This document shows, in pieces, positions 8,102-15,371 of a DNA stretch of 64,000 nucleotides. Made by a program: the position numbers and the translations under genes. The first letter of the stretch is position 1, and the number at the start of each line of letters is the position of its first letter. The notes below the pieces were generated by a model that searched no databases, was not told the DNA's origin, and saw only the letters and a program-made list of their open reading frames with translations. The DNA comes from Hymenobacter cellulosivorans (GTDB lineage Bacteria > Bacteroidota > Bacteroidia > Cytophagales > Hymenobacteraceae), in NCBI RefSeq assembly GCF_022919135.1, contig NZ_CP095049.1:372001-436000 (forward strand), in the 5' to 3' direction.

Positions 8102-9112
8102 ATGAAAATCATCGTTCCGATGGCCGGCATGGGCAAGCGCATGCGCCCCCACACTCTTACCGTTCCTAAGCCCCTGATTCCGATTGCCGGTAAGCCCATC
8201 GTGCAACGATTGGTCGAAGACATTGCCAAAGTCTGCGGTGAGCAGGTTGAAGAAGTTGCCTTCATCATTGGCCGCTTCGGCGAAACGGTAGAGAAAAGCC
8301 TGATTAAAATTGCCGAGTCGGTAGGCGCTAAGGGCACCATCGTGTACCAGGATGAGCCTCTGGGAACGGCCCACGCCATTCTGTGCGCCAAAGAATCCTT
8401 GAGCGGCCCATTAGTAGTAGCTTTTGCCGATACCCTGTTCAAAGCTGACTTTACCCTCGACAGCTCGGCCGCCGGCACTATCTGGGTGCAGCGTGTAGAC
8501 GACCCCAAGCCCTTCGGCGTGGTAAAGCTCGACGAGCAAGGTCAGATTACTGACTTCGTGGAGAAGCCCCAGGAATTTGTGTCCGATTTGGCCATCATTG
8601 GCATCTACTACTTCCAGGACGGCGAGTACCTGCGCGACGAGCTCCAGTTCCTGCTCGACAACGACATTAAGGACAAAGGCGAGTACCAGCTCACCAACGC
8701 CCTGGAAAACATGAAGAACAAGGGCACAACGTTCGTGCCCGGCCGCGTGACGGAATGGCTCGACTGCGGCAACAAGGATGCCACGGTATTCACCAACCAG
8801 CGCTACCTCGAATACCTGCAGGAGCGCGGCGAAAACCTGGTAGCTGAATCCGCCAAGCTGGTCAACTCCGTTCTTATTCCCCCGGTTTACATCGGCGAAA
8901 ACGTCGTCGTTACGGATTCAGTGGTCGGTCCGCACGTGTCCTTGGGCGACCAAAGCAACGTGCGCAGCTCGGTGCTGAGCAACTCCATTGTGCAGCAGTC
9001 GGCTACGGTGCTGCATGCCAACGTGACCAACTCCATGATTGGCAACTTTGCCTCCGTAACGGGCACCCCCGACGATTTGAGCTTGGGCGACTATAACACG
9101 CTGCGCGTGTGA
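8102..9112 (+). CDS. Sugar-1-phosphate nucleotidyltransferase
   Basis: A 336-residue enzyme of the RmlA/GalU/GlmU type, which makes NDP-sugars from NTP and sugar-1-phosphate in the cytosol. The nucleotide-binding signature GMGKRMRPHTLTVPKPLIPI (from residue 9) is complete. LGTAHAI and FADTLF supply base and metal-binding parts, and FVEKP is the sugar-site motif. After about residue 250 come hexapeptide-like repeats (VLIPPVYIGENVVV, VVGPHVSLGDQSNV), suggesting a short left-handed beta-helix as in GlmU-like or mannose-1-phosphate guanylyltransferase proteins. The nucleotide and sugar specificity cannot be assigned from sequence alone. A role in surface polysaccharide precursor supply is inferred from the nearby flippase. 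Confidence 0.88.
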   Translation: MKIIVPMAGMGKRMRPHTLTVPKPLIPIAGKPIVQRLVEDIAKVCGEQVEEVAFIIGRFGETVEKSLIKIAESVGAKGTIVYQDEPLGTAHAILCAKESLSGPLVVAFADTLFKADFTLDSSAAGTIWVQRVDDPKPFGVVKLDEQGQITDFVEKPQEFVSDLAIIGIYYFQDGEYLRDELQFLLDNDIKDKGEYQLTNALENMKNKGTTFVPGRVTEWLDCGNKDATVFTNQRYLEYLQERGENLVAESAKLVNSVLIPPVYIGENVVVTDSVVGPHVSLGDQSNVRSSVLSNSIVQQSATVLHANVTNSMIGNFASVTGTPDDLSLGDYNTLRV

Positions 9113-9120
9113 TATTTTTG
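9113..9120 (+). promoter_or_regulatory. -7 element for the TPR-DUF4292-EnvC operon
   Basis: TATTTTTG, fitting TAnnTTTG, directly after the stop of the nucleotidyltransferase gene and about 105 bases before the next ATG. Confidence 0.4.
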
Positions 9121-9224
9121 TCCCTCATGATGTTAGCAGTAGCGCGGGCTTCTGTCCGCAGATTTGTTTATTTGGCGTAACTCCCTTTTTTGAACGGCGA
9201 ACAGCCGTCCGTGCTACTGCGTCC

Positions 9225-11051
9225 ATGAGTCGATTTGCCCCTTTTTCACTTCTCCTGCTGGGCCTGCTGCTGGCCGGGCCGGGGTATGCCCAGCAGCCGG
9301 CGGGCAAGGAAACGCCGGCCAAAGAAGCGCCGTCTACCGATACCAAGCCTCGCAAGCTCAGCCGCAAGGAGCGCAAGGAGCTGGCCCACCGCGCCGAGCT
9401 GGACGTAGCCCGGCAGCAGGTGCGCGAGCTGTCGGAGAAAGACCGGGAAATGAGTGAGTCGTTCTTCGTGGAAGGCGTCAAGTTCGTGCTCCTGGAAGAT
9501 TACAACAAGGCCCTGGAGCGGCTGCTGAAGGCGTACGCCCTAAACCCGACCAACGCGGCCATCAACTACAAGATTGCCGAAACTAACCTGCTCAGCGGCA
9601 ACCTCAAGGATGCTACCAACTTCGGGCTGGTAGCCGTGAAGCTGGACCCCAAAAACGCCTACTACTACCTACTACTGGCCCAGATTTATTCTTCCCAGAA
9701 GCAGTATGACCAGGCCGCCAAGGTCTACACCAACTTGATTAAGGACGTGCCCGATTCGGGCTACTACCTCTTCAACCTGGCCGACTTGTACCTGGCGCAG
9801 GGCAAGCTCAACGAGGCCCTGACCACCTTTGAGCAGGCTGAGAAGCAGTTTGGGCCGCTTGATGAGGTGTCGTTCAAGAAGCAGCAGATTTATCTAAAGC
9901 AGAACAACCTCGACAAAGCCCTGCAGGAAGGCGAGGCCCTGATGGCCTCCAACCCTGAGGAAGTGCGCTACGTGCTGGCCCAGGCCGAAATGTACGCGGC
10001 CAACAACCGGTTTCCCGATGCCATCCGGGTAGCAGAAAAGGCCCTGAAGCAGGACCCCGACAACCCCCAGGCCCGCATGATTCTGGCCGACATCTACCGG
10101 CAGCAGCAGAACAAGCCCGAGTCGGATAAGCAGATCAAAATTGCCTTCGAAAGCCCTAGCCTCGACATTGACGAGAAGGTGCGGATTCTGGTCGACTACA
10201 TCAAGCAGTTGCCCAACCCGGCCCTGGAAACCATTGCCCTGGACCTAGCGGCTATTACGACCCGCGTCCATCCGAAGGAGGCCAAGGCATTTTCCGTGGC
10301 CGGCGACATTCAAACCATTACCGAGCATAAGGAGCTGGCCCGAACCAATTACCTCAAGGCCATCAAGCTCGACAACTCCAAGTTTCAGATCTGGCAGCAG
10401 GTGGTGCTCATCGACGCCGAGCTCAACCAGATTGACTCCTTGCAGCGCCACACCGACCAGGCCCTGGAGCTGTTTCCGAACCAGGCGCCGCTGTGGTACT
10501 ACAACGGCGTGGCCCAACTCCTGAAAAAGCAGCCGACCAAGGGCATCAAATCCCTGGAATACGGCCGCAAGCTGGCTACCGACAACCCCGAGCTATTGGC
10601 CCAGATTGACACCCAGCTCGGCGACGCCTACCACGAGGTAAAGGAATACGCCAAGTCGGATGCGGCCTACGAGGCGGCCCTGACCTTTGACGCCAACAAT
10701 GCCCAGGCCCTGAACAACTACAGCTATTTTCTCTCCATCCGGGGCGAGAAGCTGGAAAAGGCCAAGGAAATGTCGGGCAAGCTGGTCAAGCAGTTTCCTA
10801 CCAACGACACCTACCTGGACACCTACGCCTGGGTGCTCTACAAGCTCAAGGACTACACCGGGGCCCGGCAAAGCCTGGAAAAGGCCCTAAAAACCAGTAC
10901 CGACGCTACCATCATCGAGCATTACGGTGACGTGCTGTTTCAACTCGGGGAAAAAGAACTGGCCATGGCCGAATGGCAAAAGGCCAAAAAAGCGGGCGGG
11001 GCTTCAGCCCTTATTGACCGCAAGATCAAAGACAAACGACTCTATGAATAA
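9225..11051 (+). CDS. Secreted tetratricopeptide-repeat protein
   Basis: A 608-residue protein with a signal peptide (SLLLLGLLLAGPGYAQ, residues 8-23), a short charged linker, then TPR-type helical repeats over nearly the whole length. Examples are the blocks ALERLLKAYALNPTNAAINY, AAKVYTNLIKDVPDSGYYLF, and YDAAYEAALTFDANNAQALNNY-like units with the W/L-G-Y-A-P spacing. It should act in the periplasm or at the outer-membrane inner face as a protein-interaction scaffold. Its stop overlaps the start of the DUF4292 lipoprotein gene by 8 bases (ATGAATAA), and that gene in turn overlaps the EnvC-like gene. The three are therefore translationally coupled and probably work together in envelope or cell-wall maintenance (inference). 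Confidence 0.88.
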   Translation: MSRFAPFSLLLLGLLLAGPGYAQQPAGKETPAKEAPSTDTKPRKLSRKERKELAHRAELDVARQQVRELSEKDREMSESFFVEGVKFVLLEDYNKALERLLKAYALNPTNAAINYKIAETNLLSGNLKDATNFGLVAVKLDPKNAYYYLLLAQIYSSQKQYDQAAKVYTNLIKDVPDSGYYLFNLADLYLAQGKLNEALTTFEQAEKQFGPLDEVSFKKQQIYLKQNNLDKALQEGEALMASNPEEVRYVLAQAEMYAANNRFPDAIRVAEKALKQDPDNPQARMILADIYRQQQNKPESDKQIKIAFESPSLDIDEKVRILVDYIKQLPNPALETIALDLAAITTRVHPKEAKAFSVAGDIQTITEHKELARTNYLKAIKLDNSKFQIWQQVVLIDAELNQIDSLQRHTDQALELFPNQAPLWYYNGVAQLLKKQPTKGIKSLEYGRKLATDNPELLAQIDTQLGDAYHEVKEYAKSDAAYEAALTFDANNAQALNNYSYFLSIRGEKLEKAKEMSGKLVKQFPTNDTYLDTYAWVLYKLKDYTGARQSLEKALKTSTDATIIEHYGDVLFQLGEKELAMAEWQKAKKAGGASALIDRKIKDKRLYE

Positions 11052-11814
11052 GTGCTTTCCGCTGGTATTGCTTTGGGTGGGCCTGCTGCTCAGTGGCTGT
11101 AGCTCCAAGATTTTCCCGACCAAGTCGGCCACGACCACTGCGCCAGCCAAAGGCTCTGAATTGGTAAAAGCCAAAAACCTGGACTTCCGCTACCTGAAGG
11201 CCAAAGGTAAAATCAAGGTGGATATGCCCCAGTTGCAGCAATCCGCTAACCTCAACCTGCGGGTGCGCAAGGACAGCGCCATCTGGCTGTCGGTGTCTTT
11301 GGGCATCGAGGGCGTGCGGGCTTACATCACCCGCGACTCGGTACAGGTGATTAACTACCTGCAGAAGGAATACTACGCCGGCGACTACGCTTACCTGAGC
11401 CGCCTGCTGAACGTGCCCGTGACGTTTGACCGGGTGCAGGCCCTGCTGCTGGGCAACTACTTGCCGGCTGAAGCCAACACCACGCCCAAAATCGGGGACG
11501 AAGGCGCAATGCAGCGGGTCGAGTTTCAGGAAGGCGGCGTGCTTATTGCCCAGCTTATCGAGCTCACGCGCAACCGGGTGCAGCAGATCAAGCTAACCGA
11601 GCAGCAAACCCAAAACCAGTTCACGGTCGACTTCTCCGATTTCCGCCCGCTGGCTCCCAGTACCATACCGTTTGCCTATTCGGTGCTCGTGCAGGGCCAA
11701 GTTACCAAAGGCAAGCCCGCCACCGCGACGATTAACTACCGAAACATTGATGTAGACCAGGAGCGGCTGACTTTCCCTTTTTCGGTGCCCAAGGGCTATG
11801 TTCGCAAAAAGTAA
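11044..11814 (+). CDS. DUF4292 family lipoprotein
   Basis: A 256-residue protein whose start ATG 11044 lies within the last codons of the TPR gene. The N-terminus LLWVGLLLSGCSSK has a lipobox with the acylated Cys near residue 18, so it is a lipoprotein, probably of the outer membrane. The following part (NLDFRYLKAKGKIKVDM, then a strand-rich region with DSAIWLSVSLGIEGVRAYI and NYLQKEYYAGDY) matches the Bacteroidota DUF4292 family, whose LolB/LolA-like fold suggests lipid or lipoprotein handling. An in-frame start at 10927 exists but would lie inside the TPR gene and hide the signal sequence. It overlaps the next gene by 17 bases. Confidence 0.88.
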   Translation: MNKCFPLVLLWVGLLLSGCSSKIFPTKSATTTAPAKGSELVKAKNLDFRYLKAKGKIKVDMPQLQQSANLNLRVRKDSAIWLSVSLGIEGVRAYITRDSVQVINYLQKEYYAGDYAYLSRLLNVPVTFDRVQALLLGNYLPAEANTTPKIGDEGAMQRVEFQEGGVLIAQLIELTRNRVQQIKLTEQQTQNQFTVDFSDFRPLAPSTIPFAYSVLVQGQVTKGKPATATINYRNIDVDQERLTFPFSVPKGYVRKK

Positions 11815-13180
11815 GCGTACCGCCTTTCTTCTGGCAATAGTAAGTCTGTTGGCGGTGCAGAGCGCGCCAGTGTGGGCGCAGCAGCGCACCACCCGTAGTA
11901 GCGCCACCAAACCCAAAACCAAGGCCCAACTGCTGCGGGAGCGGCGGGCCACGCTCAAGCGGATTCAGGAAACCAGCCGGATTCTGGAGCAAACCCAGAA
12001 GCAGAAAGAAGCGTCGGTGGGCCAGCTCAATGCCCTGAAGGAAAAGCTGACCGTGCAGCAGGGCGTTATCAAGAATATTTCCTCGGACCTGAAGTACATC
12101 GAGTCGGATGTGCGGCAGACCGAGACGCAGGTGCAGAAAACCCAGCAGAGCCTGGAGCAGCTGCGGGCCGAGTATGCCCGTATGATTTACGCTTCCTCGA
12201 AAACGGCCAACAGCTACAACCGCATCATGTTCCTGTTTGCGGCTGAATCGTTCAACCAGTTTATGCTACGCCTGCGCTACATCCGCCAGTACTCGGAAGT
12301 GCGCCAGGCCCAGGCCGCCCAGATTGCCAGCACCAAGCAACGCCTAAGCCAGCAGCTGACCGGCCTCACGGCTAAGAAGCAGGAGAAAAGCACCCTGCTC
12401 ACCACCCAGCTTACCGAAAACCGTAACCTGGTCACGCTCAAAACCCAGCAGGACCAAGTCGTAACCAAGCTTAGCCAGCAGGAAGAAAGTCTGCGCCAGG
12501 AGCTGGCCGAGCGCCAGCAGGCCGTAGGCCGCCTCGACAACCTGATTGCCGAGCGGGTACGGGAAGAAATTGCCCGCGCGGCTCGCGCCGCCGCTCGTGC
12601 GGCGGCAGCCCGTGCCCGGGCTAATGCCGCACGAGCCAATGCTGGCTCGGGTACGGCACGCCCCAGCTCCCCTTCCCGGGCAGCTACTGCCGAAGCAGCG
12701 GCGGCCGAGGAAGCGGCCGTGGAGCGGGTAGACAAAGTGACGCTCACACCCGAAACGGCAGAACTCTCGTCGTCCTTTGCCGACAACCGCGGCCGACTGC
12801 TGTGGCCGGTTTCGAAGGGGTTCATCTCCCAGCGCTTTGGCCGGCACGCTCATCCGGTGCTCAAGAACGTTATTGTCGAAAACCGGGGTGTCGATATTCA
12901 GACCAGCGCCGGGGAACCGGTCCGGGCTATTTTCGAGGGCAAGGTGCTGACCGTGGCTAGCATTGCGGGCATGAACAATATCGTCATGATTCAGCACGGT
13001 GAGTATTTCACGGTGTACGCCAAGTTGCGCAGCGTAAGCGTAACGGAAGGCCAGCACGTGGATATGCGCCAGCAGATCGGCACGGTATACACCAGCCCGG
13101 ATGGTACTTCGGAGGTGCAGTTTCAGGTGTGGCGCAACAGCTCCAACCTAAACCCGGAAAACTGGCTCGGACGCAAGTAA
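11798..13180 (+). CDS. EnvC-like murein hydrolase activator with degenerate LytM domain
   Basis: A 460-residue secreted protein: signal peptide (residues 1-28), a long coiled coil (~35-255; many Gln/Glu/Lys heptads), an Ala/Arg-rich linker (~250-310) and a C-terminal LytM/M23 domain (~330-460, beginning LLWPVSKGFISQRFG). The zinc ligands of active M23 peptidases are absent. The usual HxGxD reads NRGVD, the usual YxHL reads YAKL, and the HxH position reads EVQFQV. This is the pattern of EnvC, which does not cut peptidoglycan but activates amidases at the division site. An amidase activator role at the septum is inferred by family resemblance; no amidase gene is in the window. It is the last gene of the TPR-DUF4292 operon. 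Confidence 0.88.
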   Translation: MFAKSKRTAFLLAIVSLLAVQSAPVWAQQRTTRSSATKPKTKAQLLRERRATLKRIQETSRILEQTQKQKEASVGQLNALKEKLTVQQGVIKNISSDLKYIESDVRQTETQVQKTQQSLEQLRAEYARMIYASSKTANSYNRIMFLFAAESFNQFMLRLRYIRQYSEVRQAQAAQIASTKQRLSQQLTGLTAKKQEKSTLLTTQLTENRNLVTLKTQQDQVVTKLSQQEESLRQELAERQQAVGRLDNLIAERVREEIARAARAAARAAAARARANAARANAGSGTARPSSPSRAATAEAAAAEEAAVERVDKVTLTPETAELSSSFADNRGRLLWPVSKGFISQRFGRHAHPVLKNVIVENRGVDIQTSAGEPVRAIFEGKVLTVASIAGMNNIVMIQHGEYFTVYAKLRSVSVTEGQHVDMRQQIGTVYTSPDGTSEVQFQVWRNSSNLNPENWLGRK

Positions 13181-13206
13181 GCTCGACAGTAAAGGTCATA
13201 AAAAAA

Positions 13207-13225
13207 CACCGTACAGAGTACGGTG
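13207..13225. terminator. Shared terminator between convergent genes
   Basis: CACCGTAC-AGA-GTACGGTG stem. On the minus strand it is followed by seven T residues, so it best fits termination of the GAF-LytTR gene. On the plus strand it has a weaker CCTTT tail after the EnvC-like gene. Confidence 0.6.
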
Positions 13226-13418
13226 CCTTTCTGAGCTATGAAAACAAACTTAGCTACCAGAAACCTCCCCGCAACGGCTAAGACGTCGTCTATACTCGCC
13301 GCGAAGCATTCCTTGATAACAGGACGAAAGATAGTTGGCCCATTATCAATTCCCAGCATCTTTCGCTGAAAGTGTAATATTTCTCGGCCAAGGATATCTT
13401 TTTCTATCCGGCCAAGCG

Positions 13419-14381
13419 CTACACTAGGTTTAGGCGATTGAGCAAGCTTGCTTTGTAAGAACTTCCGATGGGTACGGGCAATAAGTTGCTGGCGCCTTCG
13501 GTCCCGCGGCCGGTATCCACTATCACGGCATCAGCTTCAATGGCCATAATCCGGTCGAGGCGCACGATGTACTTGCGGTGTACGCGGGCAAACTCGCGGG
13601 GAGGCAGCTTGGTCTCCAGTTCCTTCATCGTACTGTAGACCGTGTGCCGGTCGCGGCCGGCATAAATGTTGACGTAGTCGCCCAGGGCCTCTACGTAGCG
13701 GATATCGGCGGCGCTGACGCGCACCAGCTTGTGATCCTGCTTGATAAACAACTCGTTACGGCTAACCATATAGAGCGAGTCGGCCGCATCGTTGGCCATG
13801 CGCAACAGGCCTTCAAGCTTGCGCTGCTCTTGCTCCAACTGTAGGCGGGCGCGGCGAAGCTCCAGGTGGGCTACCACTTCCCGGGCCAGAATGCGCAGGG
13901 CCTCACGCTGCTGCTCGGTCAGGCGGCGCGGCACCCGGTCGATGGCGCACAAGGTGCCCAACGACTGTCCTTCGGGCGTTACCAGAGGAGCACCGGCGTA
14001 GAAACGGATACCTGGGTCGTCCGTTACCAGCGGATTGCTGCAAAACAACGGGTCTTTGCCGGCATCTTCAACCTCGTAGATATCCGTGCCGAACATGGCG
14101 TGCTGACAGAACGAGATTTCACGCTCCGTACTGGTCACTCCTTCCAGGCCAACGTTGGCTTTGAACCACTGCCGTTCGGCATCAATTAGGGAAACCAGCG
14201 AAATAGGCGTGCCGCAGATGCAAGCCGCCAACTTCGCCAGATCATCAAACACCTCCTCGGCCGGTGTGTCCAGAATCTGGTAGTTGCGCAACGCATCCAG
14301 GCGCTCGGCTTCCCGGGTATCGTGTGACGAGTGATTAGTAAGAAAACCGGAGGAAAAAGGTGGGCTCGTTTTCGCTGGCAT
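13419..14381 (-). CDS. GAF sensor-LytTR DNA-binding regulator
   Basis: A 320-residue cytosolic protein. Residues ~15-175 form a GAF domain (ERLDALRNYQILDTPAEEVF start, then ISLVSLIDAERQWFKANVGL and CQHAMF), the form common to small-molecule or redox-sensing GAF proteins. A short coiled coil (~175-205) links it to a LytTR domain (~215-320: DHKLVRVSAADIRYVEALGD, YVNIYAG, FARVHRKYIVRLDRI), which binds DNA directly. No phosphoacceptor receiver is present, so the signal probably enters through the GAF domain. ATG 14381 is chosen because the -7 element lies at 14429-14436; an upstream frame start at 14426 would sit on the transcription start. Targets are unknown, and LytTR regulators often act on nearby or cell-surface genes. 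Confidence 0.88.
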   Translation of the reverse strand: MPAKTSPPFSSGFLTNHSSHDTREAERLDALRNYQILDTPAEEVFDDLAKLAACICGTPISLVSLIDAERQWFKANVGLEGVTSTEREISFCQHAMFGTDIYEVEDAGKDPLFCSNPLVTDDPGIRFYAGAPLVTPEGQSLGTLCAIDRVPRRLTEQQREALRILAREVVAHLELRRARLQLEQEQRKLEGLLRMANDAADSLYMVSRNELFIKQDHKLVRVSAADIRYVEALGDYVNIYAGRDRHTVYSTMKELETKLPPREFARVHRKYIVRLDRIMAIEADAVIVDTGRGTEGASNLLPVPIGSSYKASLLNRLNLV

Positions 14382-14428
14382 TGGGCAAATATTGGTAAAG
14401 GCAGAAGGCAGCCGACACCATAACAATT

Positions 14429-14436
14429 CAAAGATA
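14429..14436 (-). promoter_or_regulatory. -7 element of the GAF-LytTR gene
   Basis: TATCTTTG on the minus strand, fitting TAnnTTTG, about 48 bases before ATG 14381. Confidence 0.5.
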
Positions 14437-14716
14437 AAAATGCTTTAGGACAAAGACCCGGCGGAGTATGTTGAAATCCGAATTTTATGACCCGGGCTCA
14501 GCACGAAAAGAGTGAGGGTCGCGTTGCCCCTTCACGAATCTTTATATGTACGAGCTTGCCGGTTGCTCCGGATTGGCGAAGGAGGCGTATAATTTTTTCA
14601 GAACCCGACTAGGTTAACTCATTTGAAAATTATCGGGTACTTTTACCAATCCTAACCGGCGCTTATTCGCGTACAATAAGCTTTGCCACTCCAAACCGGC
14701 CTCTGGCCAACCGTTT
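14437..14716. other. Intergenic region upstream of the tatA pair
   Basis: About 280 bases between divergent genes with no coding sequence. A TATAAT-like stretch near 14588 is present, but no TAnnTTTG element with good spacing was found for tatA. Confidence 0.4.
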
Positions 14717-14938
14717 ATGACACTTGCCTCGCTTTTCCTGATCGGCAACTTCGGCACGACCGAAATCCTGCTGATTCTTTTTGTTATTATCTTGTTGTTC
14801 GGTGCCAAGCGCATTCCGGAGCTGGCCAAAGGCTTGGGCAAAGGCATTCGGGAGTTCAAGGATGCCTCCAAGGACGAGCAGCCCGAGTTTCGGGACCGGC
14901 CGGTAAACCCCAACGACCCGAATCAAACCCGTCTGTAA
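14717..14938 (+). CDS. tatA: Twin-arginine translocase subunit TatA (first copy)
   Basis: A 73-residue single-span membrane protein of the Tat pathway, which exports folded proteins across the inner membrane. A short N-terminus leads to the transmembrane helix ([15 protein letters not shown], ~14-28), the [21 protein letters not shown] hinge and amphipathic helix, and a charged tail. This is standard TatA/E length and order. A second tatA begins 12 bases downstream. No tatC is in the window, so the core partner is encoded elsewhere. Confidence 0.93.
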   Translation: MTLASLFLIGNFGTTEILLILFVIILLFGAKRIPELAKGLGKGIREFKDASKDEQPEFRDRPVNPNDPNQTRL

Positions 14939-14950
14939 TCCCCGACTACC

Positions 14951-15361
14951 ATGCAGACTCCCACACTTATCTTCCTAGGCGACCTTGGTGGCGGCGAAAT
15001 CATGCTGATCATGGTCGTTATCCTGATCTTCTTTGGCGCCAACAAGATTCCTGAGCTAGCTCGGGGCCTGGGTAAAGGCATCCGCGAATTCAAAGACGCG
15101 TCGCGTGAAATTCGCAGCGAGTTTGAAAACGCTGACCAGCCCCGCCCCAACCCTAACGCCGGCTACCAAGCGCCCCCCGTGTACTCGGCCCCCGCTCCTG
15201 AACCAGCAGCGGTAACGCCGGTACATCCTAACGCTGCCGACAACTCGAATGTGGCTTACACTGCTCCCGCTACTACGGTAGCTCCGCCCATGGATGGTGG
15301 CATCACGCCCCCGGTACCGACTACGGAAGAGCGGCCCCGCCTTGATCAAATGACCAACTGA
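14951..15361 (+). CDS. tatA: Twin-arginine translocase subunit TatA (second copy, Pro-rich tail)
   Basis: A 136-residue TatA paralogue. Residues ~1-60 repeat the family layout: DLGGGEIMLIMVVILIFFGA, then [20 protein letters not shown]. The amphipathic helix is nearly identical to that of the first copy. The extra ~70 residues form a Pro/Ala-rich disordered tail (PPVYSAPAPEPAAVTP and similar). It may be a second pore subunit or take a TatB-like role, as some Bacteroidota use two TatA-like proteins; this is inference. It is followed after 10 bases by gatA. Confidence 0.9.
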   Translation: MQTPTLIFLGDLGGGEIMLIMVVILIFFGANKIPELARGLGKGIREFKDASREIRSEFENADQPRPNPNAGYQAPPVYSAPAPEPAAVTPVHPNAADNSNVAYTAPATTVAPPMDGGITPPVPTTEERPRLDQMTN

Positions 15362-15371
15362 TAGCAACCAC

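Noticed and set aside
5979..9112. A dedicated polysaccharide cluster at 6-9 kb
   Set aside because: Only a flippase and a nucleotidyltransferase are present, separated by dut. No glycosyltransferase, polymerase or ligase is adjacent, so a cluster is not supported.
13123..13359. A 78-codon minus-strand frame overlapping the end of the EnvC-like gene
   Set aside because: It crosses a terminator hairpin and overlaps a well supported gene; no family.
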